Positions 15,239 through 24,683 of a stretch of DNA of 40,236 nucleotides are shown piece by piece. A program made the position numbers and the translations under genes. The stretch is from Bacteroidales bacterium (GTDB lineage: Bacteria; Bacteroidota; Bacteroidia; Bacteroidales; VadinHA17): contig JAOZPG010000019.1 in assembly GCA_029932855.1 (NCBI GenBank), forward strand, positions 1-40,236, in the 5' to 3' direction. Every line of letters starts with the position of its first letter. Within the stretch, counting starts at the first letter, position 1. The notes under the pieces were generated by a model, which did no database searches, was not told the DNA's origin, and saw only the letters and a program-made list of their open reading frames with translations.

Positions 15239-18200
15239 ATGAAAAAAGTTTCAGTTTTATTAACATTTTTGGTGTTTCTTGGCTTACAACTTGTACAGGC
15301 TCAGACCCAGCAAATCACAGGTACTGTAACCAGTGCCGAGGATGGTTTGGGTGTTCCGGGTGCAAGTATTGTTGTTCGGGGAACTACCATTGGTACAGTT
15401 ACTGATATAGATGGTAACTATACACTTGCTGCTCCTGCAGATGCAACCTGGCTTATCTATAGCTTTATTGGTTTGAAAACTCAGGATGTTAGCATTGATG
15501 GTCGTGGTACTATTGATGTAGTACTTGAAGCTGACCAGTTTAAACTTGATGAAGTTATTGTTTCAGGTGTGGCATCCGGAACTCCCAGGAAAAAGCTTTC
15601 GGTATCGGTTGCCAAAGTTGGTGAGGAAGCCCTTAAGGAAGTTCCCGCAACATCTGCAGCCAGTGCTTTATCAGGTAAAGTTGCCGGTGTTACAGTTGTT
15701 CAGGCAACAGGTACTCCTGGTAGTGGTGCAAACATTCGCCTGCGTGGTGCCACCAATATTTATGGCAACTCCTATCCATTGATCATTGTTGACGGTGTAC
15801 AGATGGAAGGTTCTCTTGCTGAAATAAATGTGGACGATATTGAATCTATGGAGGTTGTAAAAGGAGCCTCAGCTTCTGCCCTTTATGGTTCAAAGGCCGG
15901 TAATGGTGTTATTGTAATCTCTACAAAGAGAGGCTCAGGTCTGGCTAAAGGACAGACTGTTGTAACCCTGCGTTCGGAATATGGAAAATCTCAGATTGCC
16001 CATATGATGGAGCTTACTGAGCATCATGCATTTACCCTTAGCGACGACTATGCTTCAGAATCCCGCTATACCAAGTATGACGGTGCTACTTTTTATGGTG
16101 ACGACCCATCACAGACAAATCCCGACAGTATTGGTAAATTATTGTCAGGTTCACGTAACCTTGATCCTGACGGCTATATGGACAATCCTTATGGTGTTTA
16201 CAGGGATCCTATGGGTGAGGCATTTCAAGGTGGTAGCTACTATACTTTATATGCAAACGTAATGGCAAATACCGATAAGACCAACTTTAGTGTTTCTTTC
16301 GAGAATTCAAGCCAGAGTGGTATTATCTATAAGCTTACCGGTTTCCAGCGTCAGAACTTCAGGTTTAATGTTGACCACAGGTTCTCAGAGAAGTTCTCGG
16401 TTTCATTAAGTAATATGTATATACTTTCCAAGACCGATAATAAGGCCTTTAATTTCTTTGACCTCTATCATCAGGCTCCCGATACTGACCTTAACAGGGT
16501 TGGTCCTGACGGTAAGAAGTATGATATAAGGTCAGACCCCTTTACAACAGAGGCAAACCCATTGTATGCTCTTGAATATTCTACAGACGAACAGACAAGA
16601 AACCGTTTTATGGGTGCATACAGCTTTGCATATACCCCTGTTGACTGGTTGAAGTTTGACGGTCATTACAGCTTTGAAAAGATAGACAGGCGCCAGAACT
16701 ATCTGGAACCTTTAGGATACATGAATTGGGGATCTTACCCTGATGTGACAAAAGGAAGAATGACTAAAAACTACAGGGATGATTATTCTCAGGCCCTGCA
16801 GTTTACTGCAAACCTGAACAAGATGTTCGGTGATATTACCTTTAAGGCAAAAGCCAGTTATCGTCTTGAGCAATACGAATGGAGTGGCTTCAATACAGGT
16901 GGCCGTGATTTCCGTGTAACTAATATTCCTGACTTTAACGGTATGGACCAGGCCAAAGCCTATAATGGTTCATATATGGGAAAAACAGTTGCCGAGAACA
17001 TATTCGGAATTGTTGACGTGGACTACCAGGCCAAGTATATTGGATCATTCCTTTACAGGTATGACGGAGCATCACAATTTGGTGAGAACGAGAGATGGCA
17101 ACCATATTACAGGGCTTCAGGTGCATGGCGTATAACCGAGGATTTTGATATTCCGGGTATAAGTGAATTAAAGATACGTGCCGCACACGGAACTTCCGGT
17201 AACCGTCCTCCCTGGTATGCACAATATGAAACATGGAGTTTTGTGGGTGGTAACCCTGTGAAAAGCACACTGGGTAACAAAGACCTCAAGCCTTCTAAGA
17301 TAATAGAAACAGAGATTGGTTTGAATATGGAATTCCTTGATATGTTTGAATTTGAATTTGTTTATTCAATGACTGATGCCAAAGATCAGTATTATGCTGT
17401 TCCTCTTCCGGCCGGATCGGGTTATCCCTACCAATGGCGGAATATGGCTACATTGAGTTCTACAGCACTTGAAGCAACTCTTGGTGCTCATCTGATCAAT
17501 ACACCTGATTTTACCTGGAACATGAATATTACATGGGACAGGATACGCCAGGAAGTCACGGAAATGCTTGTTCCTCCGTTTACTATGGGAGCAAGGGGAA
17601 ACAGTACCGATCCAGGAGCATACTATGTTGCTGAAGGATATGTATTCGGTACTATTTATGGCATTAAGTTCTTGAGAGATCTTGATGCCATGGCTGATCA
17701 GCTGGCAAGGACAGAATCAACAGAGACCATTGATGATTACACACTTAACTCTGACGGATATGTGATTCCTGCAGGAACAGAAGGTACAAGGTATGAATCT
17801 GCTGTAGTTGAGACCGATGATGACGGTAATAACCTGGTTCAGACTATTGGTGATGCAAATCCCGATTTCAGACTGGCTTTTGCAAATACACTGTCATTCA
17901 AAGGATTTACACTTTATGCACTTATTGACTGGAAGCAGGGTGGTGATATTTATAATATGACCAACCAGTGGAACTACAGGGATGACCTGTCTGCTGACGA
18001 GGATATGTTTGACGTGCCTGATGCACAAAAGAAAACAACAGCATACTTCCAGTCACTGTATCATGTAAATGATCTAAACTCTCACTTTATTGAAGACGGA
18101 ACCTATGTTAAGATTAGAGAACTTTCTCTATATTATACTATTGATAAGGAATTCTTCAATTTCTTTAAGAATCTGAGAATTGGTGTTATCGGAAGGAACC

Positions 18201-18343
18201 TTTATACTTTCACCAATTACAGGGGCTTTGATCCGGAGATCGGTTCATCAGAAGGGGATGGTAACTCTACCATACAGGCTTATGATGATTTCCAGTATCC
18301 TAACTTCAGGACAATTTCTGGTTCCATAGAGCTTAAATTTTAG
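15239..18343 (+). CDS. SusC/RagA-family TonB-dependent outer membrane receptor
   Basis: This 1034-residue receptor imports substrates across the outer membrane with energy from TonB. In order it has a signal peptide (MKKVSVLLTFLVFLGLQLVQAQ, cleavage near residue 22) and a carboxypeptidase-regulatory-like Ig domain (QQITGTVTSAEDGLGVPGASIVVRGT, residues about 24-100). A TonB-box-like LDEVIVSG comes next, then the plug with the SusC signature (ALSGKVAGVTVVQATGTPGSG and RGATNIYGNSYPLIIVDGVQ). A 22-strand barrel ends in FRTISGSIELKF, with a terminal Phe as expected for outer-membrane insertion. It is paired with SusD 20 bp downstream. The substrate is unknown, and the neighbouring arylsulfotransferase-fold proteins hint at a sulfated compound. 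Confidence 0.95.
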   Translation: MKKVSVLLTFLVFLGLQLVQAQTQQITGTVTSAEDGLGVPGASIVVRGTTIGTVTDIDGNYTLAAPADATWLIYSFIGLKTQDVSIDGRGTIDVVLEADQFKLDEVIVSGVASGTPRKKLSVSVAKVGEEALKEVPATSAASALSGKVAGVTVVQATGTPGSGANIRLRGATNIYGNSYPLIIVDGVQMEGSLAEINVDDIESMEVVKGASASALYGSKAGNGVIVISTKRGSGLAKGQTVVTLRSEYGKSQIAHMMELTEHHAFTLSDDYASESRYTKYDGATFYGDDPSQTNPDSIGKLLSGSRNLDPDGYMDNPYGVYRDPMGEAFQGGSYYTLYANVMANTDKTNFSVSFENSSQSGIIYKLTGFQRQNFRFNVDHRFSEKFSVSLSNMYILSKTDNKAFNFFDLYHQAPDTDLNRVGPDGKKYDIRSDPFTTEANPLYALEYSTDEQTRNRFMGAYSFAYTPVDWLKFDGHYSFEKIDRRQNYLEPLGYMNWGSYPDVTKGRMTKNYRDDYSQALQFTANLNKMFGDITFKAKASYRLEQYEWSGFNTGGRDFRVTNIPDFNGMDQAKAYNGSYMGKTVAENIFGIVDVDYQAKYIGSFLYRYDGASQFGENERWQPYYRASGAWRITEDFDIPGISELKIRAAHGTSGNRPPWYAQYETWSFVGGNPVKSTLGNKDLKPSKIIETEIGLNMEFLDMFEFEFVYSMTDAKDQYYAVPLPAGSGYPYQWRNMATLSSTALEATLGAHLINTPDFTWNMNITWDRIRQEVTEMLVPPFTMGARGNSTDPGAYYVAEGYVFGTIYGIKFLRDLDAMADQLARTESTETIDDYTLNSDGYVIPAGTEGTRYESAVVETDDDGNNLVQTIGDANPDFRLAFANTLSFKGFTLYALIDWKQGGDIYNMTNQWNYRDDLSADEDMFDVPDAQKKTTAYFQSLYHVNDLNSHFIEDGTYVKIRELSLYYTIDKEFFNFFKNLRIGVIGRNLYTFTNYRGFDPEIGSSEGDGNSTIQAYDDFQYPNFRTISGSIELKF

Positions 18344-18363
18344 TAATATATAATAAAATAAAT

Positions 18364-19890
18364 ATGAAGAATATGAAAACAAATTTCTTTAAATACTTAC
18401 TAATACTGGCTATGGCTTTCACCACCTACAGCTGTGCTGATCTGGAGGTTGAGAACCTTAATGAGCCGGATGCGGCCACTGCCCTGGGATCGACTGATGA
18501 TGTGGTCAGCCTTGCAGGAGGTACTTTCCGTGCATGGTTTATGGCAGTTCAGGACTATGATGGTCCTGGGATGGCTATGGCTACAATGGCGGACCAGAGT
18601 ACATGTTCCTGGGGTAATGCAGGGATGAAGGACATGTCATCAGAACCGAGGATTGGCTGGAATAATAATGTTACCTACGGAAACGCTGTTATTACCCTTA
18701 CTTTCTGGAATAACAGTTACAGTGCAATTTCAGCTGTAAACGATGTTCTTGCCAGGTTTTATGACCCTGACGATCCAATGGAACTTGATACACAGGCTGA
18801 AACAGATGCTATTAAAGCATGGAGTCTTTTCGTTTCAGGTGTTGCTCATGGTTACCTAGGTCTTATCTTTGATAAGGCTATCCTTATCAACTGGGATACA
18901 GATGTAAATAATCTTGAGTATGTTGATTATACTGCCATTCAGGCAGGTGCACTTGCAATGTTTGATGAGGCTCTTGCAATACTGGATGCTGCAGATGATT
19001 TTACTCTTCCAGACGGATTTATTCTGGGTCAGACTATAACAAGGGATGATCTTAAGCAGTTGGTTCACAGTTTTTATGCGCGTTTATTAGCATATACACC
19101 CAGGAATGCTGCACAAAATGATGCTGTTGACTGGGATGCAGTTAAGACTCATGCAACTGCCGGACTTAATGGATGGGACCTTGCCCCGGTGATGGATGAT
19201 GTTTCATGGTGGAACCTCTTATCTACATATTTGATTTACGGTGGATGGGCGAGAATAGACCACAGGATCATTAACCTGATGGATGTGGATTACCCATCAA
19301 GATGGCCGAGTGATAATAACTGGCCGGCCGGAGTTCCTGATGAAGCAAGCTCAGACGATGGACGACTGGCTTCTGATTATCAGTTTTTGCTGTCAAATAA
19401 CTTTATCCCCAGCCGTGGTTATTATCATTTCTCACATTACAGGCTTAGCAGGTATGATGCATATCTTTCTACATGGACTGAACCCACACCTATTTTTTAT
19501 GAGTGGGAAAATGACATGTTGTTAGCAGAAGCTTATGTAAGAACAAATGACATACCAGCTGCAGTTGCTATACTTAATGATGCCAATGGAGCCCGTAAAG
19601 TGCGTGGAGGATTGGCAGATGTTGCTCCGGGTACTACAGAAGCGGCTCTCGACCTGATATTTTATGAAAGGGATGTTGAATTTCCTGTAACTCAAACAGG
19701 AACAAGCTTCTTTGATATGAGAAGAAGAGATATGCTTCAGAGTGGGACGCCTCTTCATTTCCCAATACCGGGAGGAGAGCTTGAGATTACCCAGTATCCA
19801 TGGTACACCATTGCAGGTGCTCCTGACGGAATTAATATTTCAGATGGTTCATGGACAGGAAAAGATGGTTTAGTATCACCTGAAAATTAG
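18364..19890 (+). CDS. SusD/RagB-family substrate-binding lipoprotein
   Basis: SusD proteins form the surface lid over their SusC partner and capture substrate. This 508-residue protein has a lipoprotein signal peptide with the modified cysteine at residue 24 (TTYSCADLEVENLNEPD), which is the classic SusD N-terminus. The NEPDAA segment and TPR-like helical core (DAIKAWSLFVSGVAHGYLGLIFDKA) follow. The C-terminal RagB motif is also seen (FYEWENDMLLAEAYVRTNDIPAAVAILNDANGARKVRGG and ERDVEFPVTQTGTSFFDMRRRDML). Many aromatic residues in the middle fit a binding surface. It follows susC by 20 bp. A hairpin after the stop may reduce expression of the next gene. Confidence 0.94.
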   Translation: MKNMKTNFFKYLLILAMAFTTYSCADLEVENLNEPDAATALGSTDDVVSLAGGTFRAWFMAVQDYDGPGMAMATMADQSTCSWGNAGMKDMSSEPRIGWNNNVTYGNAVITLTFWNNSYSAISAVNDVLARFYDPDDPMELDTQAETDAIKAWSLFVSGVAHGYLGLIFDKAILINWDTDVNNLEYVDYTAIQAGALAMFDEALAILDAADDFTLPDGFILGQTITRDDLKQLVHSFYARLLAYTPRNAAQNDAVDWDAVKTHATAGLNGWDLAPVMDDVSWWNLLSTYLIYGGWARIDHRIINLMDVDYPSRWPSDNNWPAGVPDEASSDDGRLASDYQFLLSNNFIPSRGYYHFSHYRLSRYDAYLSTWTEPTPIFYEWENDMLLAEAYVRTNDIPAAVAILNDANGARKVRGGLADVAPGTTEAALDLIFYERDVEFPVTQTGTSFFDMRRRDMLQSGTPLHFPIPGGELEITQYPWYTIAGAPDGINISDGSWTGKDGLVSPEN

Positions 19891-19896
19891 TATTTT

Positions 19897-19935
19897 GATG
19901 GGAAGTGCCTATGTACTTCCCATCTACTGATTTTT
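19897..19935 (+). terminator. Hairpin and T-tract between susD and the following lipoprotein gene
   Basis: A perfect 10-bp stem GATGGGAAGT (19897-19906) / ACTTCCCATC (19915-19924) with an 8-nt loop is followed by TACTGATTTTTTG. It lies 7 bp after the susD stop, so it may act as a partial terminator or an mRNA 3'-end stabiliser inside the operon. Confidence 0.6.
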
Positions 19936-19969
19936 TGTTAATTATTAATAAATTTAAAAAACGAAAAAC

Positions 19970-20773
19970 ATGAAATATAAAATATTAAGTGCTTTCGGAT
20001 TAATCATGGCAACTGCTCTTATCTTTTCAGCCTGTACAAAGTCTGAGATTGAAAAGGCAAATGATGCCTATGACTGGTCGAAAGTTCAGCCAATGATCTT
20101 TAGTTTTTCCGGACCTACAACCGGAGCTGCTTCAGGACTTGCTGCAGTTAAATATTCTGTAGCCCCCAGGGGTGGTTCTATTTATACTTTCGAGACCTCT
20201 GGTCACGGTTCAACTATTGAGATAGATGAAGACTGGCCTCATATAGCATGGGTAACATGGGATCAGTCCAGTGTGGACGTTAATGCCATGATAACAGTGT
20301 ATGAAACCACAGCTGCAGGTCTTAGTTCAGACAAAGATACTCTGAATGTTGCACTGGGGGCCTTCTGTCCCAAGGACTTTACAGATTTTGTCGGAACATG
20401 GGTCGGAACTGAGACAGGACATAGTGAGATTGATCCTTTTACAGTGACCTTTGTAGCTGGTGAAGGAAACACACTGGTTGCTGAAGCAACAGCTGGAACA
20501 CCTGCATTTCTTTCCAAGGTCTTTTTAGGCTGGGGTGAAACATTCCAGGCAGGCCACGGTAATGAAGGTGATATCAATCTTGAAATAGATTTGCTTACAG
20601 GAGCTGTTACCATACCTAACGAATACTGGGGACAGACTTTACCAGGTCCGTATGACTACAGAGTTCATGGAGGTGGAAGCTGGTCAGGATGCGGTTCCTT
20701 TACCATGGAATTTGATGTGTTTATGGATGATTCAGGATGGAGATCAAGCCATGTTGTAATAACAAAGCAATAG
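19970..20773 (+). CDS. Hypothetical lipoprotein, likely third component of the SusCD locus
   Basis: This 267-residue protein has a lipoprotein signal peptide with Cys22 (ALIFSACTKSEIE). I do not recognise a specific family. The mature part is rich in beta-forming, Gly, Ser, Thr and Trp residues. It appears to have two halves: an Ig-like first half (PMIFSFSGPTTGAASG...TVYETTAAGLSSDKDTLNVAL) and a beta-barrel-like second half (DFVGTWVGTETGHSE...FTMEFDVFMDDSGWRSSHVVITKQ). That layout resembles accessory surface lipoproteins (SusE/SusF-like or other glycan-binding proteins) in such loci. Its position right after susD supports surface binding of the same substrate. A strong terminator follows immediately. 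Confidence 0.65.
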   Translation: MKYKILSAFGLIMATALIFSACTKSEIEKANDAYDWSKVQPMIFSFSGPTTGAASGLAAVKYSVAPRGGSIYTFETSGHGSTIEIDEDWPHIAWVTWDQSSVDVNAMITVYETTAAGLSSDKDTLNVALGAFCPKDFTDFVGTWVGTETGHSEIDPFTVTFVAGEGNTLVAEATAGTPAFLSKVFLGWGETFQAGHGNEGDINLEIDLLTGAVTIPNEYWGQTLPGPYDYRVHGGGSWSGCGSFTMEFDVFMDDSGWRSSHVVITKQ

Positions 20774-20790
20774 AATAATCTCTTATAGAA

Positions 20791-20824
20791 AAAAAGCAAT
20801 GGCCAGTCCATTGCTTTTTTTTTT
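20791..20824 (+). terminator. Strong intrinsic terminator after the SusCD-lipoprotein genes
   Basis: A 12-bp stem AAAAAGCAATGG (20791-20802) / CCATTGCTTTTT (20808-20819) with a 5-nt loop runs into a long T-tract ending at 20824. It lies 20 bp upstream of the start of the next coding frame. Confidence 0.88.
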
Positions 20825-20843
20825 ATCTTCAGTTTTTTAAAGC

Positions 20844-22535
20844 TTGAAGCAAATTTCAGATATAATATTATTTACGAGAAGGCTGATCATTGGTTTAATG
20901 ATTATTCTTGCCTGTGTATCGAAAAGCAAAGCACAGTTTCCTGAATTTGAACTTGTATCTCACAGGGAATACCCCCCGGCTTATTTTATGTTTGATGCTT
21001 CACCTTACCTTGGGATTATAGACATATATGCAAAGCCCGTTTTCTACATCGATGTTCCCGGAGGAGTAAGGAATTTTAGTCCCCAGCCTGGGGGCAAATA
21101 TTCATTTTACGGCAATAAGGGAAGGAAATTTTATGTAATGGACAGTGAATACAGCCTGGTTGACAGCTTTGAAACAGTAAATGATGTTGCATGCGATTTT
21201 CATGAATTTGTATTGACTCATGATGGAACGGCCATAATGATGGGAAGCGGGCTTGTGACCATGGATATGAGTGAGCTGGTTGAAGGGGGTAAGGAGAATG
21301 CTACTGTTCTTGAACTTGTAATACAGGAATTTTCTGTGAATAAGGAGCTTGTTTTTGAATGGAGAAGCCTTGATCATATTGCTGTTACCGACTGTGATAC
21401 AGAACTTGTGGATCTCAGGCTTAGCACAATTGATTATATACACGGGAACTCAATATTTGTTGATACAGATGAAAACCTTATTGTTTCATGCCGGAATACC
21501 AGTGGGATAATTAAGATAAACAGGACAACAGGGGATATTATATGGCAGCTTGGAGGGAAGAACAATGAGTTCAGTTTCCTTACAAGCGGCTCGCAGTTCT
21601 CAGGCCAGCATTCGGTTTTCAGGAAAACGAATGGTAATCTGTGCATATTTGACAACGGGCTGCACAATGAGTCAGGGTATTCCAGGGGACTTGAGTATGA
21701 GTTCCATGAATATTCCAGGGAACTTGAGCTTCTTAAGGAGTATAAGACAGGCACGGGGACTTATGCCCCAGTAATGGGCAGTTTCAGCGAGGCAGGAGAT
21801 ACAGCTATGCTTATAGGCTGGGGAAAGAATCAGACAAATGATCTTTTAACGCTTTTTGATAGCTCTGCAGGAATAATTTTGTCAGTATCTTATAAACCGG
21901 AGACCCCGGGATGGAGTTACGGGCTGTCATATCTGGACTCAGTAGGTGATATATTTGTGACTGACAGGGATACTCTTTTTTTTGATTCCACCGAGGCTGG
22001 AGATTCTCTTGTGATGGAAATAGAACTTAGTAATAATTCAGATTGCAGCTCAGTCCTTTATGATTATGAATCAGGAGATGAGGTATTTAGACTAAACACA
22101 AAATTACCCCTGGATATTCCTCCCGGCGGATCAGAAAATATTTCTGTGCTTTTTAGTCCCCGGGCTGAAGCTTCGTTCTTAGCGCCGCTTCACCTTTATT
22201 TAAGGAAAGACTCACTGCCTGGCAGGGATCATATGCTGGGACTGAGTTTTATAGCCAGTGGGACATCTGTAAGTCCTGCTGTTATTGCTACAGATCCGGG
22301 TTGTAAGATAAAACTCTTTCCAAATCCTTTTAATGAAAGGATAAGTATCCGGACTGAGGGCAGGATAATAGATGAATTGCAGCTATGGCGCTATGATGGA
22401 ATGCTCATGTTAAGAAAAAATATAAGCGGGGAATTTGTTGAAATTGACTCCCGTTGTTTTGATCCAGGATTATATATTTTATCTTTAAAAATGAAAGACG
22501 GAAATTATTATTACAGGAAATTATTAAAAAACTGA
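20844..22535 (+). CDS. Secreted arylsulfotransferase-fold protein with T9SS C-terminal sorting domain (copy 1)
   Basis: This 563-residue protein resembles bacterial aryl-sulfate sulfotransferases (ASST), which move sulfate between phenols without PAPS. A signal peptide covers residues about 1-31 (RRLIIGLMIILACVSKSKAQ). The propeller region shows DYIHGNSIFVD, GIIKINRTTGDIIWQLGGKNN, GQHSVFRKTNGNLCIFDNG and a YEF repeat strand, all ASST-like. An Ig-like domain (about 385-475) and a type A sorting domain starting LFPNPFNERI (about 489-563) follow. The start is TTG, because it gives a complete signal peptide with arginines. The first ATG (20898) would leave none. The residue that aligns with the catalytic His of E. 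coli ASST appears absent. Activity is therefore uncertain. Confidence 0.75.
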   Translation: MKQISDIILFTRRLIIGLMIILACVSKSKAQFPEFELVSHREYPPAYFMFDASPYLGIIDIYAKPVFYIDVPGGVRNFSPQPGGKYSFYGNKGRKFYVMDSEYSLVDSFETVNDVACDFHEFVLTHDGTAIMMGSGLVTMDMSELVEGGKENATVLELVIQEFSVNKELVFEWRSLDHIAVTDCDTELVDLRLSTIDYIHGNSIFVDTDENLIVSCRNTSGIIKINRTTGDIIWQLGGKNNEFSFLTSGSQFSGQHSVFRKTNGNLCIFDNGLHNESGYSRGLEYEFHEYSRELELLKEYKTGTGTYAPVMGSFSEAGDTAMLIGWGKNQTNDLLTLFDSSAGIILSVSYKPETPGWSYGLSYLDSVGDIFVTDRDTLFFDSTEAGDSLVMEIELSNNSDCSSVLYDYESGDEVFRLNTKLPLDIPPGGSENISVLFSPRAEASFLAPLHLYLRKDSLPGRDHMLGLSFIASGTSVSPAVIATDPGCKIKLFPNPFNERISIRTEGRIIDELQLWRYDGMLMLRKNISGEFVEIDSRCFDPGLYILSLKMKDGNYYYRKLLKN

Positions 22536-22539
22536 TTTT

Positions 22540-24594
22540 ATGATTATGAAGAGATATTATTCTACGAGATCATTATTTTGTCTTGTACTAATATTATTTA
22601 TGGCAGGCACGAAGCTTTATAGCCAGTCCTCCCTGCTTGATTATTTTCCGGATATTGATATTCTCCAATCCAACGGGCCTTCACCCGGCTATTTTGTTCT
22701 GGGTACAAAAAAATTCAGTTCGGATTCTGGGTCCAATTATATTGCCGTAATAGACAATTATGCTACACCACTGTATTTTCGCCTTCAAAATGGTGCGGCA
22801 GCCAGTATATCCACGATGCTGGAAGATCATATAATTATTAATGAGGGGAATCCTAAAGTTTTTCATGTTTATGATAGCCTTATGCAGGTTGTTGATACTT
22901 TAAATACTGAAACATACTCTCTTGACGGACATGACTTTGATATAGATAGTAAGGACCATGTACTTTTACTTGGAAATAACAGGATTAAAATGGATCTTAC
23001 TGAATATGGTGGTGTTTCAGATGCTACCATAAGAGATAAGGTGGTTCAGGAATTTGATAATGAGGGGAATCTGCTTTATACATGGAAGGCCCTTGATCAT
23101 TACCAGATCACTGATGCTAATCTTGAGTCTCCGCTCGTGGACCTTACAGCAAGCACTGTTGATTATATTCATGCTAATTCACTGTGTTTTGATTCAGACA
23201 CAAGCTTCCTGCTTTCAGCCAGGCATTTTGATGAAATAACCAAGATAGACAGACGTAGCGGTGATATTATATGGCGCCTGGGAGGGAAAAACAATGTATT
23301 TACATTTATAAATGACAGTTTGCAGTTTTCACATCAACATAGCATACGTAAGCTGGAGAATGGAAATATTTTATTATTTGATAATGGGAATATGCATTAT
23401 GAACAGTTTAGCAGCATTGTTGAGTATGAACTTGACGAGGCTGCCCTGACTGCCACCCTGGTAAAACGTATTGTGCACACCCCCCGGATATATGCTGATC
23501 ATGCCGGTGGACAGGAATTGCTTAAAAACGATAATTATTTGGTTTACTGGGGTATGGAATCGCCATCTTTTACTGAGTATCACCCCGACGGCTCAGTTGC
23601 TCTTGAAATGGATTTTTCAGCTCACAGCTTCAGTAACAGGATAGCTAAGTCTGACTGGAATCACAGGATGTTTGTTACAAATACAGACAGCGTGAACTTT
23701 GGGATGTGGGATGGATATACAGAAAGTCCTTACCTTTTAGGACTAAGGAATAATACAGACTCTGTTATTGTACTTACCGGATACTCTACACATACTCCAT
23801 ATTTCTATATCCAGGATCCCTTCCCGGTAGAACTGCCTCCAAAAGCTGAGATACAGCTTACAATTATATATTACCCCGAAGGGGCCGGTACAGGATATAT
23901 TCAGGATATTATGACAATTAATTCGCTCTCCCCTGATCTTCTTATTGCTCAGCAGGTTTACCTGGAAGGGAGGAAACAGGATGAAGAGTCCCCGGAATAT
24001 GAGATAATGCCTGATTCTGTAAATGTTGCACTGGATGTGGTACCCAGTATTAGTTTTTCAGAGCCTGTTAGAATGCCTGACGGAAGCGAGATAACTTATT
24101 TGAATTCATCCGAGCTTATAGTATTCAGGGAAGGAGGAGCAAGTGGTACCGATATTGCTTTTCATTCTGTAATAAGTACGGATAAGAAAATAATAAGTAT
24201 TACACCTGATGAATTATTGCAGGAGGATAAGACATATTATATTGCATTAGCTGCAGGGGTGGAAGATTATTCGTCTAATTCCGTTCAGCCGGGCAGTGTT
24301 CTTTTTTCAACAGGGGAAACTATTAGTTCTTATGGAGATAATGAATATACTGATCTTGCAGAGATATTCCCCAATCCCAATAATGGCAACTTTTCCATAA
24401 GCTTTAAAAGCCAGGCTGTGAGGTCTGTACAACTGTATTCTTCTACAGCTATACTTATTTATTCATCATCAGGTATCATGGATAACAGGCTTGATCTAAG
24501 CATGCCCGGTCTTAGCAGGGGGCTTTACCTGCTAATTATTAGAGATGCTGAAGGGAATATTATAAGCAGGCATAAAATGATTATTCAGGAATAA
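22540..24594 (+). CDS. Secreted arylsulfotransferase-fold protein with T9SS C-terminal sorting domain (copy 2)
   Basis: This 684-residue paralogue begins 4 bp after copy 1, so the two are translationally close. It has a signal peptide (MKRYYSTRSLFCLVLILFMAGTKLYSQ, starting at either Met1 or Met3). The ASST-like core carries DYIHANSLCFD, ITKIDRRSGDIIWRLGGKNN, HQHSIRKLENGNILLFDNGN and VEYELDE. A linker beta domain is followed by a bacterial Ig-like domain (about residues 484-600, with SISFSEPVRMPDG and PDELLQEDKTYYIAL, like Big_5). A type A sorting domain starts IFPNPNNGNFSIS at about 608. Export through type IX secretion to the cell surface or medium is expected. It is clearly related to copy 1 but diverged and longer. 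Confidence 0.78.
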   Translation: MIMKRYYSTRSLFCLVLILFMAGTKLYSQSSLLDYFPDIDILQSNGPSPGYFVLGTKKFSSDSGSNYIAVIDNYATPLYFRLQNGAAASISTMLEDHIIINEGNPKVFHVYDSLMQVVDTLNTETYSLDGHDFDIDSKDHVLLLGNNRIKMDLTEYGGVSDATIRDKVVQEFDNEGNLLYTWKALDHYQITDANLESPLVDLTASTVDYIHANSLCFDSDTSFLLSARHFDEITKIDRRSGDIIWRLGGKNNVFTFINDSLQFSHQHSIRKLENGNILLFDNGNMHYEQFSSIVEYELDEAALTATLVKRIVHTPRIYADHAGGQELLKNDNYLVYWGMESPSFTEYHPDGSVALEMDFSAHSFSNRIAKSDWNHRMFVTNTDSVNFGMWDGYTESPYLLGLRNNTDSVIVLTGYSTHTPYFYIQDPFPVELPPKAEIQLTIIYYPEGAGTGYIQDIMTINSLSPDLLIAQQVYLEGRKQDEESPEYEIMPDSVNVALDVVPSISFSEPVRMPDGSEITYLNSSELIVFREGGASGTDIAFHSVISTDKKIISITPDELLQEDKTYYIALAAGVEDYSSNSVQPGSVLFSTGETISSYGDNEYTDLAEIFPNPNNGNFSISFKSQAVRSVQLYSSTAILIYSSSGIMDNRLDLSMPGLSRGLYLLIIRDAEGNIISRHKMIIQE

Positions 24595-24649
24595 TATTCT
24601 GTGAATACTTCATATCAGGGTGAAATGCTGAGTATTTCTATATTTTAGT

Positions 24650-24657
24650 TAATTTTG
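24650..24657 (+). promoter_or_regulatory. -7 box for cysD-cysN
   Basis: TAATTTTG matches TAnnTTTG and lies 26 bp before the cysD ATG, so cysDN can be transcribed independently of the upstream genes. The -33 position holds CTG, an imperfect match. Confidence 0.5.
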
Positions 24658-24683
24658 CAGAACTTTTGTAAATAACAGTATAT

